Assembly (NCBI GenBank): GCA_016125095.1
Contig: WGMK01000014.1
Span: 1 to 64,000 of the forward strand
Origin: Candidatus Hydrogenedens sp.
GTDB lineage: Bacteria; Hydrogenedentota; Hydrogenedentia; Hydrogenedentales; JAEUWI01
Direction: 5' to 3'
Length of the DNA: 64,000 nt
The position numbers and the translations under genes were made by a program. The notes under the pieces are model-generated. The model was given only the letters and a program-made list of their open reading frames with translations. It did no database searches and had not been told where the DNA came from. This document shows positions 1 to 7,910 of this stretch, one piece after another (positions within the stretch are counted from its first letter, which is position 1; each line of letters opens with the position of its first letter).

Positions 1-1
1 A

Positions 2-271
2 TCGACCATCAGCACCATCGACCGCGCCCTGACCAGCGTGAACACGCTGCGCGGCAACCTCGGTGCGATTCAGAACCGCCTCGAGTTCACCATCAACACG
101 CTGGCGATTCAGGAAGAAAACAGCTCGGCTTCGGAGAGCGCTATCCGCGACGCGAATATCGCCTACGAAACGATCCGTTTCACCCGCAATCAGATTCTGG
201 TGAGCGCCGGCACGTCGGTTCTCGCGCAGGCCAACGTCGTTCCTCAGACCGCACTGACGCTGCTGGGATAA
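2..271 (+). CDS. fliC: Flagellin, C-terminal part (5' truncated by window edge)
   Basis: The open frame runs in from the window start and ends at the stop at 269-271, giving about 89 residues. It matches the conserved C-terminal D0 domain of bacterial flagellin: an amphipathic helix with GAIQNRLEFTINTL, then SESAIRDANIAYETIRFTRNQ, and the typical ending QAN..PQTALTLLG. In flagellin this helix packs with the N-terminal helix to form the inner tube of the filament and carries the export-competent tail. The N-terminal D0/D1 and variable domains lie outside the window. FlaG follows 29 bp downstream, a common filament-gene arrangement. Identification is secure; copy number and start cannot be seen. 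Confidence 0.95.
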   Translation, partial: STISTIDRALTSVNTLRGNLGAIQNRLEFTINTLAIQEENSSASESAIRDANIAYETIRFTRNQILVSAGTSVLAQANVVPQTALTLLG

Positions 272-300
272 CCCGGCGCTAGCCTAAGAGGAATCGGAGT

Positions 301-651
301 ATGAAGCTAGAAGGCATAGCCGTGCAGCAGCTCCGCGCTGCGGCCGCGCCGCCTGATGCGGATGCTCCAAAACCTGGCACCGCCCGAGCGGTTGAACGTC
401 CGCCGCAGGAAGCGGCGGCGGTCAAGCCGAGTGAGGAGCAGGTGCGGCGCCCCGAGCGAGCGCCGGAAAGCGCCCCCCGGGCGCCGTCCTCCAAGCCGCG
501 CATCAGCGTGGACGAGGCCAGCAACCGGCTGATTGCACAAGTGGTTGATCAGAACAACGAGGTGATTAAGCAGTTTCCGCCCGAGGCGATACTGCAGTTC
601 ACCGCGAGGTTCAGAAAGCTTCAAGGACTGCTCTTCGACGAGAGCGTCTAG
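301..651 (+). CDS. flaG: FlaG family protein
   Basis: The gene encodes 116 aa. Residues 1-60 are a low-complexity Ala/Pro/Arg/Glu-rich segment. Residues 65-116 carry the FlaG core: a strand reading NRLIAQVVDQNNEVIKQFPPEA followed by a helix ending LQGLLFDESV. FlaG proteins are encoded next to flagellin and affect filament length or assembly; the mechanism is not settled. An AG-rich stretch (AAGAGGAATCGGAG) just before the ATG acts as ribosome binding site. It lies 29 bp downstream of flagellin, so cotranscription is likely. The disordered N-terminus is longer and more proline-rich than in many homologues. Confidence 0.85.
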   Translation: MKLEGIAVQQLRAAAAPPDADAPKPGTARAVERPPQEAAAVKPSEEQVRRPERAPESAPRAPSSKPRISVDEASNRLIAQVVDQNNEVIKQFPPEAILQFTARFRKLQGLLFDESV

Positions 652-709
652 GAAGATTCGCAGGGAAGCTTGCACAGGTCCCGGAGGGTTGCGGCCCTCC
701 GGGACGCAG

Positions 710-1378
710 CTATTTCCGGGCGTCCGCCGCGGCGAGTATGGCCTGGTGCAGTTCGGCGGCCGCGGCCTGCGGGTCGGGCGCGGCGGTCACGGCCGTCACC
801 ACGGCGCAGCGGCGCGCGCCCCGGGCCAGCAGCGGCGCGATATTGCCGGGCTTGATGCCGCCCATGCAGGTGAAGGGCACCCGCAGCGACGGCGCGATGG
901 CGCCGATGGCATCCGGCCCGAGCGCGTCGCAGCCGGTCTCCTTCGTCTGCGTGGCATAGATGGGGCCGATGTTCACATAGTCCGCCCCGGCATCCTGCGC
1001 GCGCAGCGCCTCGTCGAGGTTGTGCGAGCTGGCGCCCAGCAGCAGATCGGGCGCGATGCGGCGGGCGTCCGGCAGAGGCAGATCGCTCAGGCCCAGGTGC
1101 ACGCCGTCGGCCCCGCAGGCCAGCGCGATATCCACGCGGTCGTCGATGATGAGCGACGCGCCCGCGGCATGCGTGCGCGCATGGAATTCCTTCGCCAACG
1201 CGAGGTATTCGGCGTCGGGCAAATCCTTCTCGCGGCACTGCACATGGCGTACGCCCGCAGCGAGGCAGGCATCGAGAATCTCCAGCGGCGACCGCCCCGC
1301 GCAGAACGCGGAGGTGATGACGACATAGAGTCCCGGCCGATCGAAGCGGGCCAGGCGTTCCGCGCGCAGATTGCTCAT
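710..1378 (-). CDS. thiE: Thiamine-phosphate synthase ThiE
   Basis: This 222-aa TIM-barrel enzyme joins HMP pyrophosphate and thiazole phosphate to make thiamine monophosphate. Visible family motifs are VRHVQCREKDL near the N-terminus, the pyrophosphate/Mg region LIIDDRVDIALACGADGVHLG, then GASSHNLDEAL, ADYVNIGPIYATQTKE, and the phosphate-binding MGGIKPGN near residue 178. Length is normal for ThiE. The start codon overlaps the thiS stop as ATGA (1375-1378), so the two are translationally coupled. No TPP riboswitch could be seen upstream; the pair lies directly behind the oxidoreductase gene at 1584-2927 and probably shares its transcript. Confidence 0.95.
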   Translation of the reverse strand: MSNLRAERLARFDRPGLYVVITSAFCAGRSPLEILDACLAAGVRHVQCREKDLPDAEYLALAKEFHARTHAAGASLIIDDRVDIALACGADGVHLGLSDLPLPDARRIAPDLLLGASSHNLDEALRAQDAGADYVNIGPIYATQTKETGCDALGPDAIGAIAPSLRVPFTCMGGIKPGNIAPLLARGARRCAVVTAVTAAPDPQAAAAELHQAILAAADARK

Positions 1379-1575
1379 CCGCCTCCCACGAAACGCACCA
1401 GCTCGAGCACGTCGCCCTCGGCCAGCGTCACGTCGGCGTAGCGGCCGCGCTCAACGATGTCATCATTGCGCTGCACCACCACGGGCACTTCGCTTAGGCC
1501 GAGCAAATCGACCACCGCCGCCACCGTCGCGTCGTCCGGGATGTCCCGCGCTTCGCCGTTAATCATCACGTTCAT
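1375..1575 (-). CDS. thiS: Sulfur carrier protein ThiS
   Basis: A 66-aa beta-grasp ubiquitin-like protein beginning MNVMINGEARDIPDD and ending LELVRFVGGG. The C-terminal GG is the residue pair that is adenylated and converted to a thiocarboxylate, delivering sulfur for the thiazole ring of thiamine. Length and termini fit ThiS exactly. It starts 8 bp after the stop of the Gfo/Idh oxidoreductase and overlaps thiE by 4 bp. ThiG, ThiF and ThiC partners are not in the window, so the pathway is only partly represented here. Confidence 0.93.
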   Translation of the reverse strand: MNVMINGEARDIPDDATVAAVVDLLGLSEVPVVVQRNDDIVERGRYADVTLAEGDVLELVRFVGGG

Positions 1576-1583
1576 GGCGCGCC

Positions 1584-2927
1584 CTAGGCCAGCGACCAGC
1601 CGGCGCGGGGCTCGCGCTGCAGGAACTGGTTCGCCGCTTCATTGTTGGTGATCTTCATGTTCTCGCCGTCCCACTCGATGGGGCCCTCGGTGCGCAGCGC
1701 GATGTTACCCAGCAGCACCATCTCGGTCAGGCCGGCGGCGTAGTCGAAGTTCGACCAGGTCTCGCCCTCGCCCTTGCACGCCGCCACCCACTGCAGCTGA
1801 TGGCCCTTCGAGGCGCTCTCCACCTCGATGTCCTTGTGCTCGTAGGCCTCCATGGCCGACTCGGGGATGAGCTTCATGCCGTTGCTGTAGGTGCCGCCGA
1901 GGATCTTGCCCTTGGTGCCGATGAACAGCGAGCCGCCGTCGTTGTCGCCCAGCGGCTTGTCCTTCGGCAGTTCTTCCGGCCACTCGAATTGGTTGCCGCC
2001 GTCGTGCCACTTGAGCGTGACCGCGGGCAGGCCGTCGCCCCGCGCGGGGAATTCATAAGTGATAATCGACGACTTCGGCGCGGTCTCCGGAAAGCGCTCC
2101 GAGGTCTCGGCCGACACGCGCGAGGGCGCGCCCAGCTGCAGGCCGTAGTACGGCGAATCGAGGATATGGCAGCCCATGTCGCCCAGCGACCCCGTGCCGA
2201 AATCCCACCAGCCGCGCCAGTCGCGCGGGCAATAGGCGGGGTTATAAGGACGCTCGGGCGCCGGCCCCAGCCACAGGTCCCAGTCGAGCGTCTCCGGCAC
2301 GGGCGGCGTGTCGGACGGGCGCGGCACGCCCTGCGGCCAGCTGGGGCGGTTGGTCCAGCAGTTCACCTCGGCAATCTCGCCGATGGCCCCCAGCTCGACC
2401 CATTTGCGCAGGCGGTGTACGCCCGGAAACGAATGGCCCTGGTTGCCCATCTGTGTGACCACGCCGGTTTCCTTCGCCACGCGGCGCATGGCGCGCACCT
2501 CGGATATATCGTGCGCCATCGGCTTTTCCACATACACGTGCTTGCCCAGGCGCATCGCTGCCGTGGCGGCATAAGCATGGATATGATCCGGACAGGCGAT
2601 GACCACCGCGTCGAAGTTCTTCGCCTCCTTGTCGAACATCTCGCGCCAGTCCTTGTAGGGCTTGGCATCGGGCCAGCGCTTGTAGGCGTCCGCCGCGCGG
2701 TTCGCGTCCACATCGGCAATCGCGACAATCGGATCCTTCGCGCGCGTCACCTGGCCCAGGTCGTGCATGGCCTGTCCACCGCCGCCCACGCCCGCAATAT
2801 ACAGCCGGTCGCTCGGGGCCGTGTGGTCCGGGCCGCCCAGCACATGCCGGGGAACAATCATGAACCCCGCGCCAATGGCCGCCGCCTTGCCCAGAAACGC
2901 CCGCCGCGTCGGTTTGCTCTTCGCCAT
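1584..2927 (-). CDS. Gfo/Idh/MocA family oxidoreductase, Tat-type signal
   Basis: The protein is 447 aa from the ATG at 2927. It opens with a twin-arginine signal (KPTRRAFLGKAAAIGAGF), so it is probably exported folded with its cofactor. A Rossmann NAD(P)-binding segment follows (YIAGVGGGGQAMHDL), then the family signature EKPMAHDISEVRAMRR, and a C-terminal substrate domain of the type common in Planctomycetes-like bacteria. The substrate is probably a sugar or cyclitol but cannot be named. The frame stays open upstream to about 3662, but that extension overlaps rarA antisense and lacks family features, so the signal-peptide ATG is preferred. thiS lies 8 bp downstream. Confidence 0.9.
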   Translation of the reverse strand: MAKSKPTRRAFLGKAAAIGAGFMIVPRHVLGGPDHTAPSDRLYIAGVGGGGQAMHDLGQVTRAKDPIVAIADVDANRAADAYKRWPDAKPYKDWREMFDKEAKNFDAVVIACPDHIHAYAATAAMRLGKHVYVEKPMAHDISEVRAMRRVAKETGVVTQMGNQGHSFPGVHRLRKWVELGAIGEIAEVNCWTNRPSWPQGVPRPSDTPPVPETLDWDLWLGPAPERPYNPAYCPRDWRGWWDFGTGSLGDMGCHILDSPYYGLQLGAPSRVSAETSERFPETAPKSSIITYEFPARGDGLPAVTLKWHDGGNQFEWPEELPKDKPLGDNDGGSLFIGTKGKILGGTYSNGMKLIPESAMEAYEHKDIEVESASKGHQLQWVAACKGEGETWSNFDYAAGLTEMVLLGNIALRTEGPIEWDGENMKITNNEAANQFLQREPRAGWSLA

Positions 2928-3051
2928 GATGCTGCCTTTCGTCGTGTAAGAAGGAACCCGGTTCAATGCACCATTGGACCACCCCGCGCGGCCTTTGGTT
3001 TTGAATGTGGCAGCATAGCAAACACCCCCGGCGCGCCGGTAGGATTCCGGC

Positions 3052-4386
3052 ATGGGTGAAGATTTGTTTGAGAATGCTGCGCAGGAGCGGTTGCGCCGGG
3101 AAGCGCCGCTGGCGCGCCGGGTGGCGCCGCGCACGCTGGACGATCTGCTGGGCCAGGGGCATATTCTGGGGCCGGGCAAGATTCTGCGGCGCGCCATCGA
3201 GGCCGACCGCATCACGTCGCTGATTCTGTATGGCCCGCCGGGCTGCGGCAAGACGGCCTTGGCGCGCATCATCGCCATGCGGACGAAGTCGGCTTTCGAG
3301 CCTTTGAACGCGGTGACCAGCGGCGTGAAGGATCTGCGCGCGCTCATCGAAAAGGCGAAGCAGCGCCGCATCCACGAACAGCGCAAGACGATTGTCTTCG
3401 TGGATGAGATCCACCGCTTCAACCGCGCCCAGCAGGATGCCTTGCTGCCCGACGTGGAGAACGGCAACATCGTGCTAATCGGCGCGACCACCGAGAATCC
3501 CTTCTTCAGCGTGGTGGCGCCGCTGCTGTCGCGGTCGCAGATATTCGAGTTCAAGCGGCTGGACGAAGACCAGTTGACGCAGCTGCTCGAGCGCGCGCTG
3601 GCGCATCCCGAACTGGGCCTCGACTTTGCCGTGCAGGCCGAGGATGCCGCGCTGCGCCACATCGCGCTCTACGCCGAGGGCGATGTGCGCCGGGCCATGG
3701 GCGCGCTCGAGGTAGCCCTGCTCACCACGCCCCCCGAGGACGGCGTCATCCGCATCACCGAGGAGGTGGCGAAGGAATCGATTCAGCGGAAGATGCTGCA
3801 TTACGACGGCAGCGGCGACGAGCATTACGACGCGGCCAGCGCCATGATAAAGAGCATGCGCGGCAGCAACCCCGACGCGGCGCTCTACTGGATGGCACGC
3901 ATGCTCGAGGCGGGCGAGACCCCGCGCTTCGTGGCGCGGCGCATCGTCATTGCGGCCTCGGAAGACGTGGGCAATGCCGACCCGATGGCGCTGGTGGTGG
4001 CGAACAACGCCTGGCAGGCCTGCGAATTCATCGGCATGCCCGAGGCGCGCATTCTGCTGGCGCAGGCGCTCACCTATGTGGCCTGCGCGCCCAAGAGCAA
4101 CGCCGCCTACGCCGCCATCGACGCGGCCCTGGCCCACGTGCGCGAAGAGAAGACCGCCGAAGTGCCCGCCCACCTGCAGGACGGCCACTACAAGGGCGCG
4201 AAACAGCTGGGCCGCGGCATCGGCTATGCCTACGCGCACGACCACCCCGAAGGCTACGTCACCCAGGACTACGGCGTACCGCGCGGCACCTTCTACCACC
4301 CCACCGACCGCGGCAAAGAAGCGGAATTCCGTGAACGCCTTGCCCGCTTCGACGCGCGCGACGCCGGGGAAGAGCCGGAATCGTAG
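3052..4386 (+). CDS. rarA: Replication-associated recombination protein A (AAA+ ATPase)
   Basis: A 444-aa AAA+ protein of the RarA/MgsA/WRNIP1 family, which acts at stalled replication forks together with SSB and RecA. Walker A is GPPGCGKTAL at residues 61-70; Walker B is TIVFVDEIHRFNRAQQD around residue 113; sensor 1 is IGATTENPFFSV. The C-terminal tetramerisation region contains FIGMPEARILLAQA and the family ending DYGVPRGTFYHPTDRGKE. Length is normal. It is divergent from the oxidoreductase gene (124-bp gap) and convergent with the Rrf2 gene. Confidence 0.95.
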   Translation: MGEDLFENAAQERLRREAPLARRVAPRTLDDLLGQGHILGPGKILRRAIEADRITSLILYGPPGCGKTALARIIAMRTKSAFEPLNAVTSGVKDLRALIEKAKQRRIHEQRKTIVFVDEIHRFNRAQQDALLPDVENGNIVLIGATTENPFFSVVAPLLSRSQIFEFKRLDEDQLTQLLERALAHPELGLDFAVQAEDAALRHIALYAEGDVRRAMGALEVALLTTPPEDGVIRITEEVAKESIQRKMLHYDGSGDEHYDAASAMIKSMRGSNPDAALYWMARMLEAGETPRFVARRIVIAASEDVGNADPMALVVANNAWQACEFIGMPEARILLAQALTYVACAPKSNAAYAAIDAALAHVREEKTAEVPAHLQDGHYKGAKQLGRGIGYAYAHDHPEGYVTQDYGVPRGTFYHPTDRGKEAEFRERLARFDARDAGEEPES

Positions 4387-4404
4387 GATGGGCCTCGGCC
4401 CATC
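4387..4404. terminator. GC-rich hairpin between convergent genes
   Basis: An 8-bp perfect inverted repeat (GATGGGCC / GGCCCATC with 2 bases between) begins directly after the rarA stop and before the convergent Rrf2 gene. In RNA the innermost pairs would open to a larger loop. There is no clear T-run on either side, so intrinsic termination is only a suggestion based on position. Confidence 0.4.
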
Positions 4405-4440
4405 TCCTGGCGCCAAGGCGGCCGGCACCATCGCGAATCG

Positions 4441-4854
4441 TCAGATGTAGTACATGTCGGGCTTGTCGGCGTTCTCGGCGATTTCGTTCAGCAGGATCTT
4501 CTGCATTGAGGACTTGAGGCCCTGAGCCACGCGGTTCCAGGCGGGGCGGAGTTCGGCCGAGGCATCGTCGCCCAGGGGCAGCTGGTCTTCAATGGGGCCG
4601 TCAATCGCGGTCACGATGTCGTAGAGCGTCACGGTGTTCGGCGCTTGCGCCAGCAGATAGCCGCCCTGCGCGCCGCGCACACTCTGCACCAATCCGGAGC
4701 GCTTCAGCTGCAGCAGGATGTGCACCAGGTACTTTTCGGGGATGCCCCGCCGCTCGGCGATCAGCGTGCTGTTTACGGGGTCGCCCGACTGAAATCGCAG
4801 GGCCAGTTCGAGCATCGCCCGGCAGGCGTATTCGCATCGCGCCGATATCCGCAT
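4441..4854 (-). CDS. Rrf2 family transcriptional regulator
   Basis: A 137-aa protein with the Rrf2 winged-helix layout: N-terminal MRISARCEYACRAMLELA, recognition region LIAERRGIPEKYLVHILLQLKRSGLVQSV, and wing RGAQGGYLLAQ. IscR/NsrR-type members hold an iron-sulfur cluster with three cysteines after the wing; here the only cysteines are C7 and C11, so that cluster should be absent and the signal sensed is unknown. A good Shine-Dalgarno AGGAG precedes the ATG. It is divergent from the 934-aa membrane protein, with a palindromic site in between, suggesting self-regulation and possibly control of that neighbour. Confidence 0.85.
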   Translation of the reverse strand: MRISARCEYACRAMLELALRFQSGDPVNSTLIAERRGIPEKYLVHILLQLKRSGLVQSVRGAQGGYLLAQAPNTVTLYDIVTAIDGPIEDQLPLGDDASAELRPAWNRVAQGLKSSMQKILLNEIAENADKPDMYYI

Positions 4855-4883
4855 GGCATCTCCTGAATGTCCATTAATCCTGA

Positions 4884-4895
4884 TTACTCTAGTAA
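4884..4895. promoter_or_regulatory. Candidate Rrf2 operator
   Basis: TTACT-CT-AGTAA is a perfect inverted repeat with 5-bp arms, 30 bp upstream of the Rrf2 start in a locally AT-richer stretch of the divergent promoter region. Position and symmetry fit an autoregulatory operator for a dimeric winged-helix protein. It is short, so chance is possible. Confidence 0.4.
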
Positions 4896-5050
4896 GTATT
4901 GCCGCCCGGGTTTGGAGAATGCAACTTATCAGGGCGCTGCCGGCCCGATCCCCGCCTTTCTCCTTTTACTTTGGGCGGCAGGGGTTGATAGGCTAGACCG
5001 TTTCACGCCCCAGAGATACGCTTTGGGGCCGGTGCGGTGGGGATTTTTCC

Positions 5051-7855
5051 GTGTCCGTAGACCTGACGCTCTTTAATCAGTGGGTGGATCAGTACCAGCT
5101 GCATCAGTCGCTGCCGTACGGCTTTCTGATCCTGGGCTTTATTCTCGCGGCCTCCATCGTGTTCCGGCTGGTGTTTCCGCGCACGGAATGGCTGGGGCTG
5201 TTTCAGGGCCTGCTGGGCGCCTTCGTGTTCTTCCTCGGCGCGCTGTCGCTGGCCGCGCTGGCGCATGTGAATGGCGCCGCGTGGGACGCCGCAATCCGCG
5301 CGCGGCTGCTGTCCGAGCCCGTCCATTGGTACGGCGCCGTTACGCTGATCGCCTTGCACGTCGGGCTCATGGTCGCCGGCGTATTGAAGCCGCGCGACGA
5401 GCGCCACCCGCTGAACGATTTCTTCTCCGCCCTGCAGGGCTGCTTCGCCGCGATGCTGGTGGTGGGCTATGCCGCGTTCTTCTTCGCCGCCTACCGCTAC
5501 TGGTATCCGATGTGGGCGGCCAAGCTGCACTTCGTGGTGCCGACCGCTTCCATGCTGGTGGTCGGGCTTTCCTGCCTGAGCTACACGGCCTTCAAGTGGT
5601 TTCCCAAGCTGTTCTACACGAACTATGTGCAGCAGGCCTGGGTGCTGGTGCTGCTGTCGGCGCTGTCGTTTCTCTCCATCGGCAATTACTTCGATTGGGG
5701 CAACTGGCGCTACGGCGCGTATGTGAACGCCTACGAGTTTTACCACTACTACATCGGCGCGAAGTATTCGCCCGAGGTCGGCTACTTCGGCATGTACGAG
5801 GCGACGATCGTCGCCGACCAGCAGGACCCCGCGTCGAAGGGCATTTTTAACGGCAGCGGCATCCGCAACCTGCACAACGGCCGCAAGGAATCAGAGAAGC
5901 TGGCGCTCGCCCGCAGCGAGGAAATCAAGGGCTGGTTCAGCGACGAGCGCTGGCAGGAGTTCCTGACCGACATCCGCTGGTTCAAGGACCACCTGGTCGC
6001 CTCGCGCTTCAGCGGCATGATCGGCGACAAGGGTTACAACGCGACGCCCGTGTGGACGATGATTGTGGGCGGCGGCCTAAGCGAGGCCATCAGCACCACC
6101 GACCCGGCACCGGGACTCATCGAGTATCCCATGAACGCCTACCGCGGCTTCATGAACTGGGTCTTCGCCGAGCCGCCGGGCACGCCGGACAAGCCGCTCT
6201 ATCCTGGCCTGCGCTCGGAACCGGACGGCGAACCGAATGGCATGCTCTTCCTCGCGCTCATCGACCAGCTGATGATCATCGCCGCGCTGATTGCGGTGGG
6301 CTGGGCCTTTGGGCCGCGCGCCGTGCTGCTGATGATCATCGTGCTTGGCACCAGCTATGTGATGAAGTTTTCGCACATGAAGGGCGCCTACCTCCGCACC
6401 GATTTCTGCATGGCGCTCATCATCGGCATCTGCATGATGAAGAAAAACCACTACGGCTGGGCCGGCATGTTCGTCGCCTATTCCTTCCTCAGCCGCGTGT
6501 TCCCCGCCGTATTCTTCTTCGGCGCGGGTGCCAAGTTGGTGTGGCACACGGTGCCGCTGGTGCCGGCGTTCGTGAAAGACGTAGCGAAGCGCATGAAGGG
6601 GCTGGCCGGTTTCGCGGCCGCCATCACCTGCGGCTATCTCGCCGTCACGCTGGTGCTGTGGGCGGGATTGCGCATCGGCCTGCCATCCGCGCTGTCCGAG
6701 GTGTCTTCGATGAAAATCGCAGCGGGGGCGCTGGCCGTATTGGCCGCGGCGCTGCTCGCCAAGACCGCCCTCTGGGGCTGGTACACGAATCGGCTGCCGC
6801 GCCGGTATCTGTGGCTGTTCAGCACGGCGACGGCGACGGTGGTGCTAATGAATGCCGCGGCGTTTCTCTATCACACGGCCGCCAAGCCGGACCACCGCCC
6901 GGCGCTGTACACGCTGGATGATACCCGCCCGGCGGGAGAGAATCCGGACTTGGTGAACTGGCTGTGGGAGAAGCTCGGCACGGAGCGCACTTGGAAGCAC
7001 GACGCGTGGGACGCCTTCGCCCGGCGCTTCGATGGCGGGCTGATCGTGTACGGTGAGTACGCCGCGAAGATCGGCAAGCACAACGAAGATATCTCGCCGT
7101 GGCGCGTGGGCCTGAAATACTGGTTCATCGGCGAGGGGCAGTCGTATCCCTTCTGGGCCGGATTCCAGAACGTGTACGACGCCTGGGTGGCGGATACGCA
7201 GAACGGCGTATCGACGCCGAAGCGGCTCGCCCATTTCGCCTCGAACACCTGGACCGAGCTGAACGCCGACCAGGCCGACCCGGAGGCCATGCAGGCGGGC
7301 AGCTACGAACGTATCAAGAACCGGGCCACGCTGCACCCGGGCATGACGCTGACCGAGGCGGCCTGGAAGGAATTCGAAACGAACAAGCCGCGCATCCGCA
7401 GCGCCATCCTCACCGCCAGCCCGCTCAATCAGGAGGCCTATAAGCTGATCGAGATCATGGCGCTGGTGCTGTGCTTCTTCCTCGTCGCGGGGCTGAAGGA
7501 TTGGGAAGCGACGGCGTGGGGCTTCGTGGTGGTGCTCTTCCTCGTGTCCGCTACCTACTACTACTTCATCCTGATGCTGGTGCCGCTGCTATTCTTCTCG
7601 CCGAAGATCGACCGGCCGAGCCGCGCCATCGGCGTGCTGCTCATTCTACTGTTCGCGTGGCCCGGCTACTACATGAATTACATCATGGGCTGGAAGCAGG
7701 GCTTCCCCACGTACTACTACCACACGGTGATGTACTTTATCCTCGTGTTCTACATGATGGCGCTCGCCGGCGGGGATACCGCCGCGGCCGCGTGGAGGCT
7801 GCTCCGCGAACGCATGCAGCGCCCGCCCGCGCCCCCCGAGGCCCCTGCAGCATAA
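5051..7855 (+). CDS. Large polytopic membrane protein, possible GT-C-like glycosyltransferase
   Basis: A 934-aa protein starting at GTG 5051, 8 bases behind a GGTGGGGA ribosome site. Four or more hydrophobic helices lie in the first 200 residues. A luminal-type segment rich in aromatic residues follows (YVNAYEFYHYYIGAKY, then GYFGMYEA). Further helix clusters lie near residues 395-560, and the C-terminal third has a loop plus about four helices. The aromatic YHYYIGAKY loop recalls the first extracytoplasmic loop of GT-C/GT87 glycosyltransferases, but I see no definitive catalytic motif, so the function is open. It is divergent from the Rrf2 regulator and ends at a bidirectional terminator. 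Confidence 0.8.
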   Translation: MSVDLTLFNQWVDQYQLHQSLPYGFLILGFILAASIVFRLVFPRTEWLGLFQGLLGAFVFFLGALSLAALAHVNGAAWDAAIRARLLSEPVHWYGAVTLIALHVGLMVAGVLKPRDERHPLNDFFSALQGCFAAMLVVGYAAFFFAAYRYWYPMWAAKLHFVVPTASMLVVGLSCLSYTAFKWFPKLFYTNYVQQAWVLVLLSALSFLSIGNYFDWGNWRYGAYVNAYEFYHYYIGAKYSPEVGYFGMYEATIVADQQDPASKGIFNGSGIRNLHNGRKESEKLALARSEEIKGWFSDERWQEFLTDIRWFKDHLVASRFSGMIGDKGYNATPVWTMIVGGGLSEAISTTDPAPGLIEYPMNAYRGFMNWVFAEPPGTPDKPLYPGLRSEPDGEPNGMLFLALIDQLMIIAALIAVGWAFGPRAVLLMIIVLGTSYVMKFSHMKGAYLRTDFCMALIIGICMMKKNHYGWAGMFVAYSFLSRVFPAVFFFGAGAKLVWHTVPLVPAFVKDVAKRMKGLAGFAAAITCGYLAVTLVLWAGLRIGLPSALSEVSSMKIAAGALAVLAAALLAKTALWGWYTNRLPRRYLWLFSTATATVVLMNAAAFLYHTAAKPDHRPALYTLDDTRPAGENPDLVNWLWEKLGTERTWKHDAWDAFARRFDGGLIVYGEYAAKIGKHNEDISPWRVGLKYWFIGEGQSYPFWAGFQNVYDAWVADTQNGVSTPKRLAHFASNTWTELNADQADPEAMQAGSYERIKNRATLHPGMTLTEAAWKEFETNKPRIRSAILTASPLNQEAYKLIEIMALVLCFFLVAGLKDWEATAWGFVVVLFLVSATYYYFILMLVPLLFFSPKIDRPSRAIGVLLILLFAWPGYYMNYIMGWKQGFPTYYYHTVMYFILVFYMMALAGGDTAAAAWRLLRERMQRPPAPPEAPAA

Positions 7856-7860
7856 AAAAA

Positions 7861-7888
7861 CAGGGCGGGCCGCTTTGGGCCCGCCCTG
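7861..7888. terminator. Bidirectional intrinsic terminator
   Basis: CAGGGCGGGCC (7861-7871) pairs perfectly with GGCCCGCCCTG (7878-7888) around a 6-base loop. A run of seven A residues (7854-7860) precedes it, which reads as a T-run on the minus strand; GCGATTTT follows on the plus strand. It lies between the convergent membrane-protein and aldehyde dehydrogenase genes and fits termination of both, best for the minus strand. Confidence 0.8.
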
Positions 7889-7910
7889 CGATTTTCTTCA
7901 TGAAAGCCGC

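Noticed and set aside
1376..2927. TPP riboswitch upstream of thiS-thiE
   Set aside because: Only 8 bp separate thiS from the preceding gene and no THI-box-like sequence was found there or before 2927 on that strand.
2928..3662. Upstream extension of the Gfo/Idh frame (would give 692 aa)
   Set aside because: The extra 245 codons lie antisense to rarA, have no family similarity, and the Tat signal with ATG at 2927 is a clear start.
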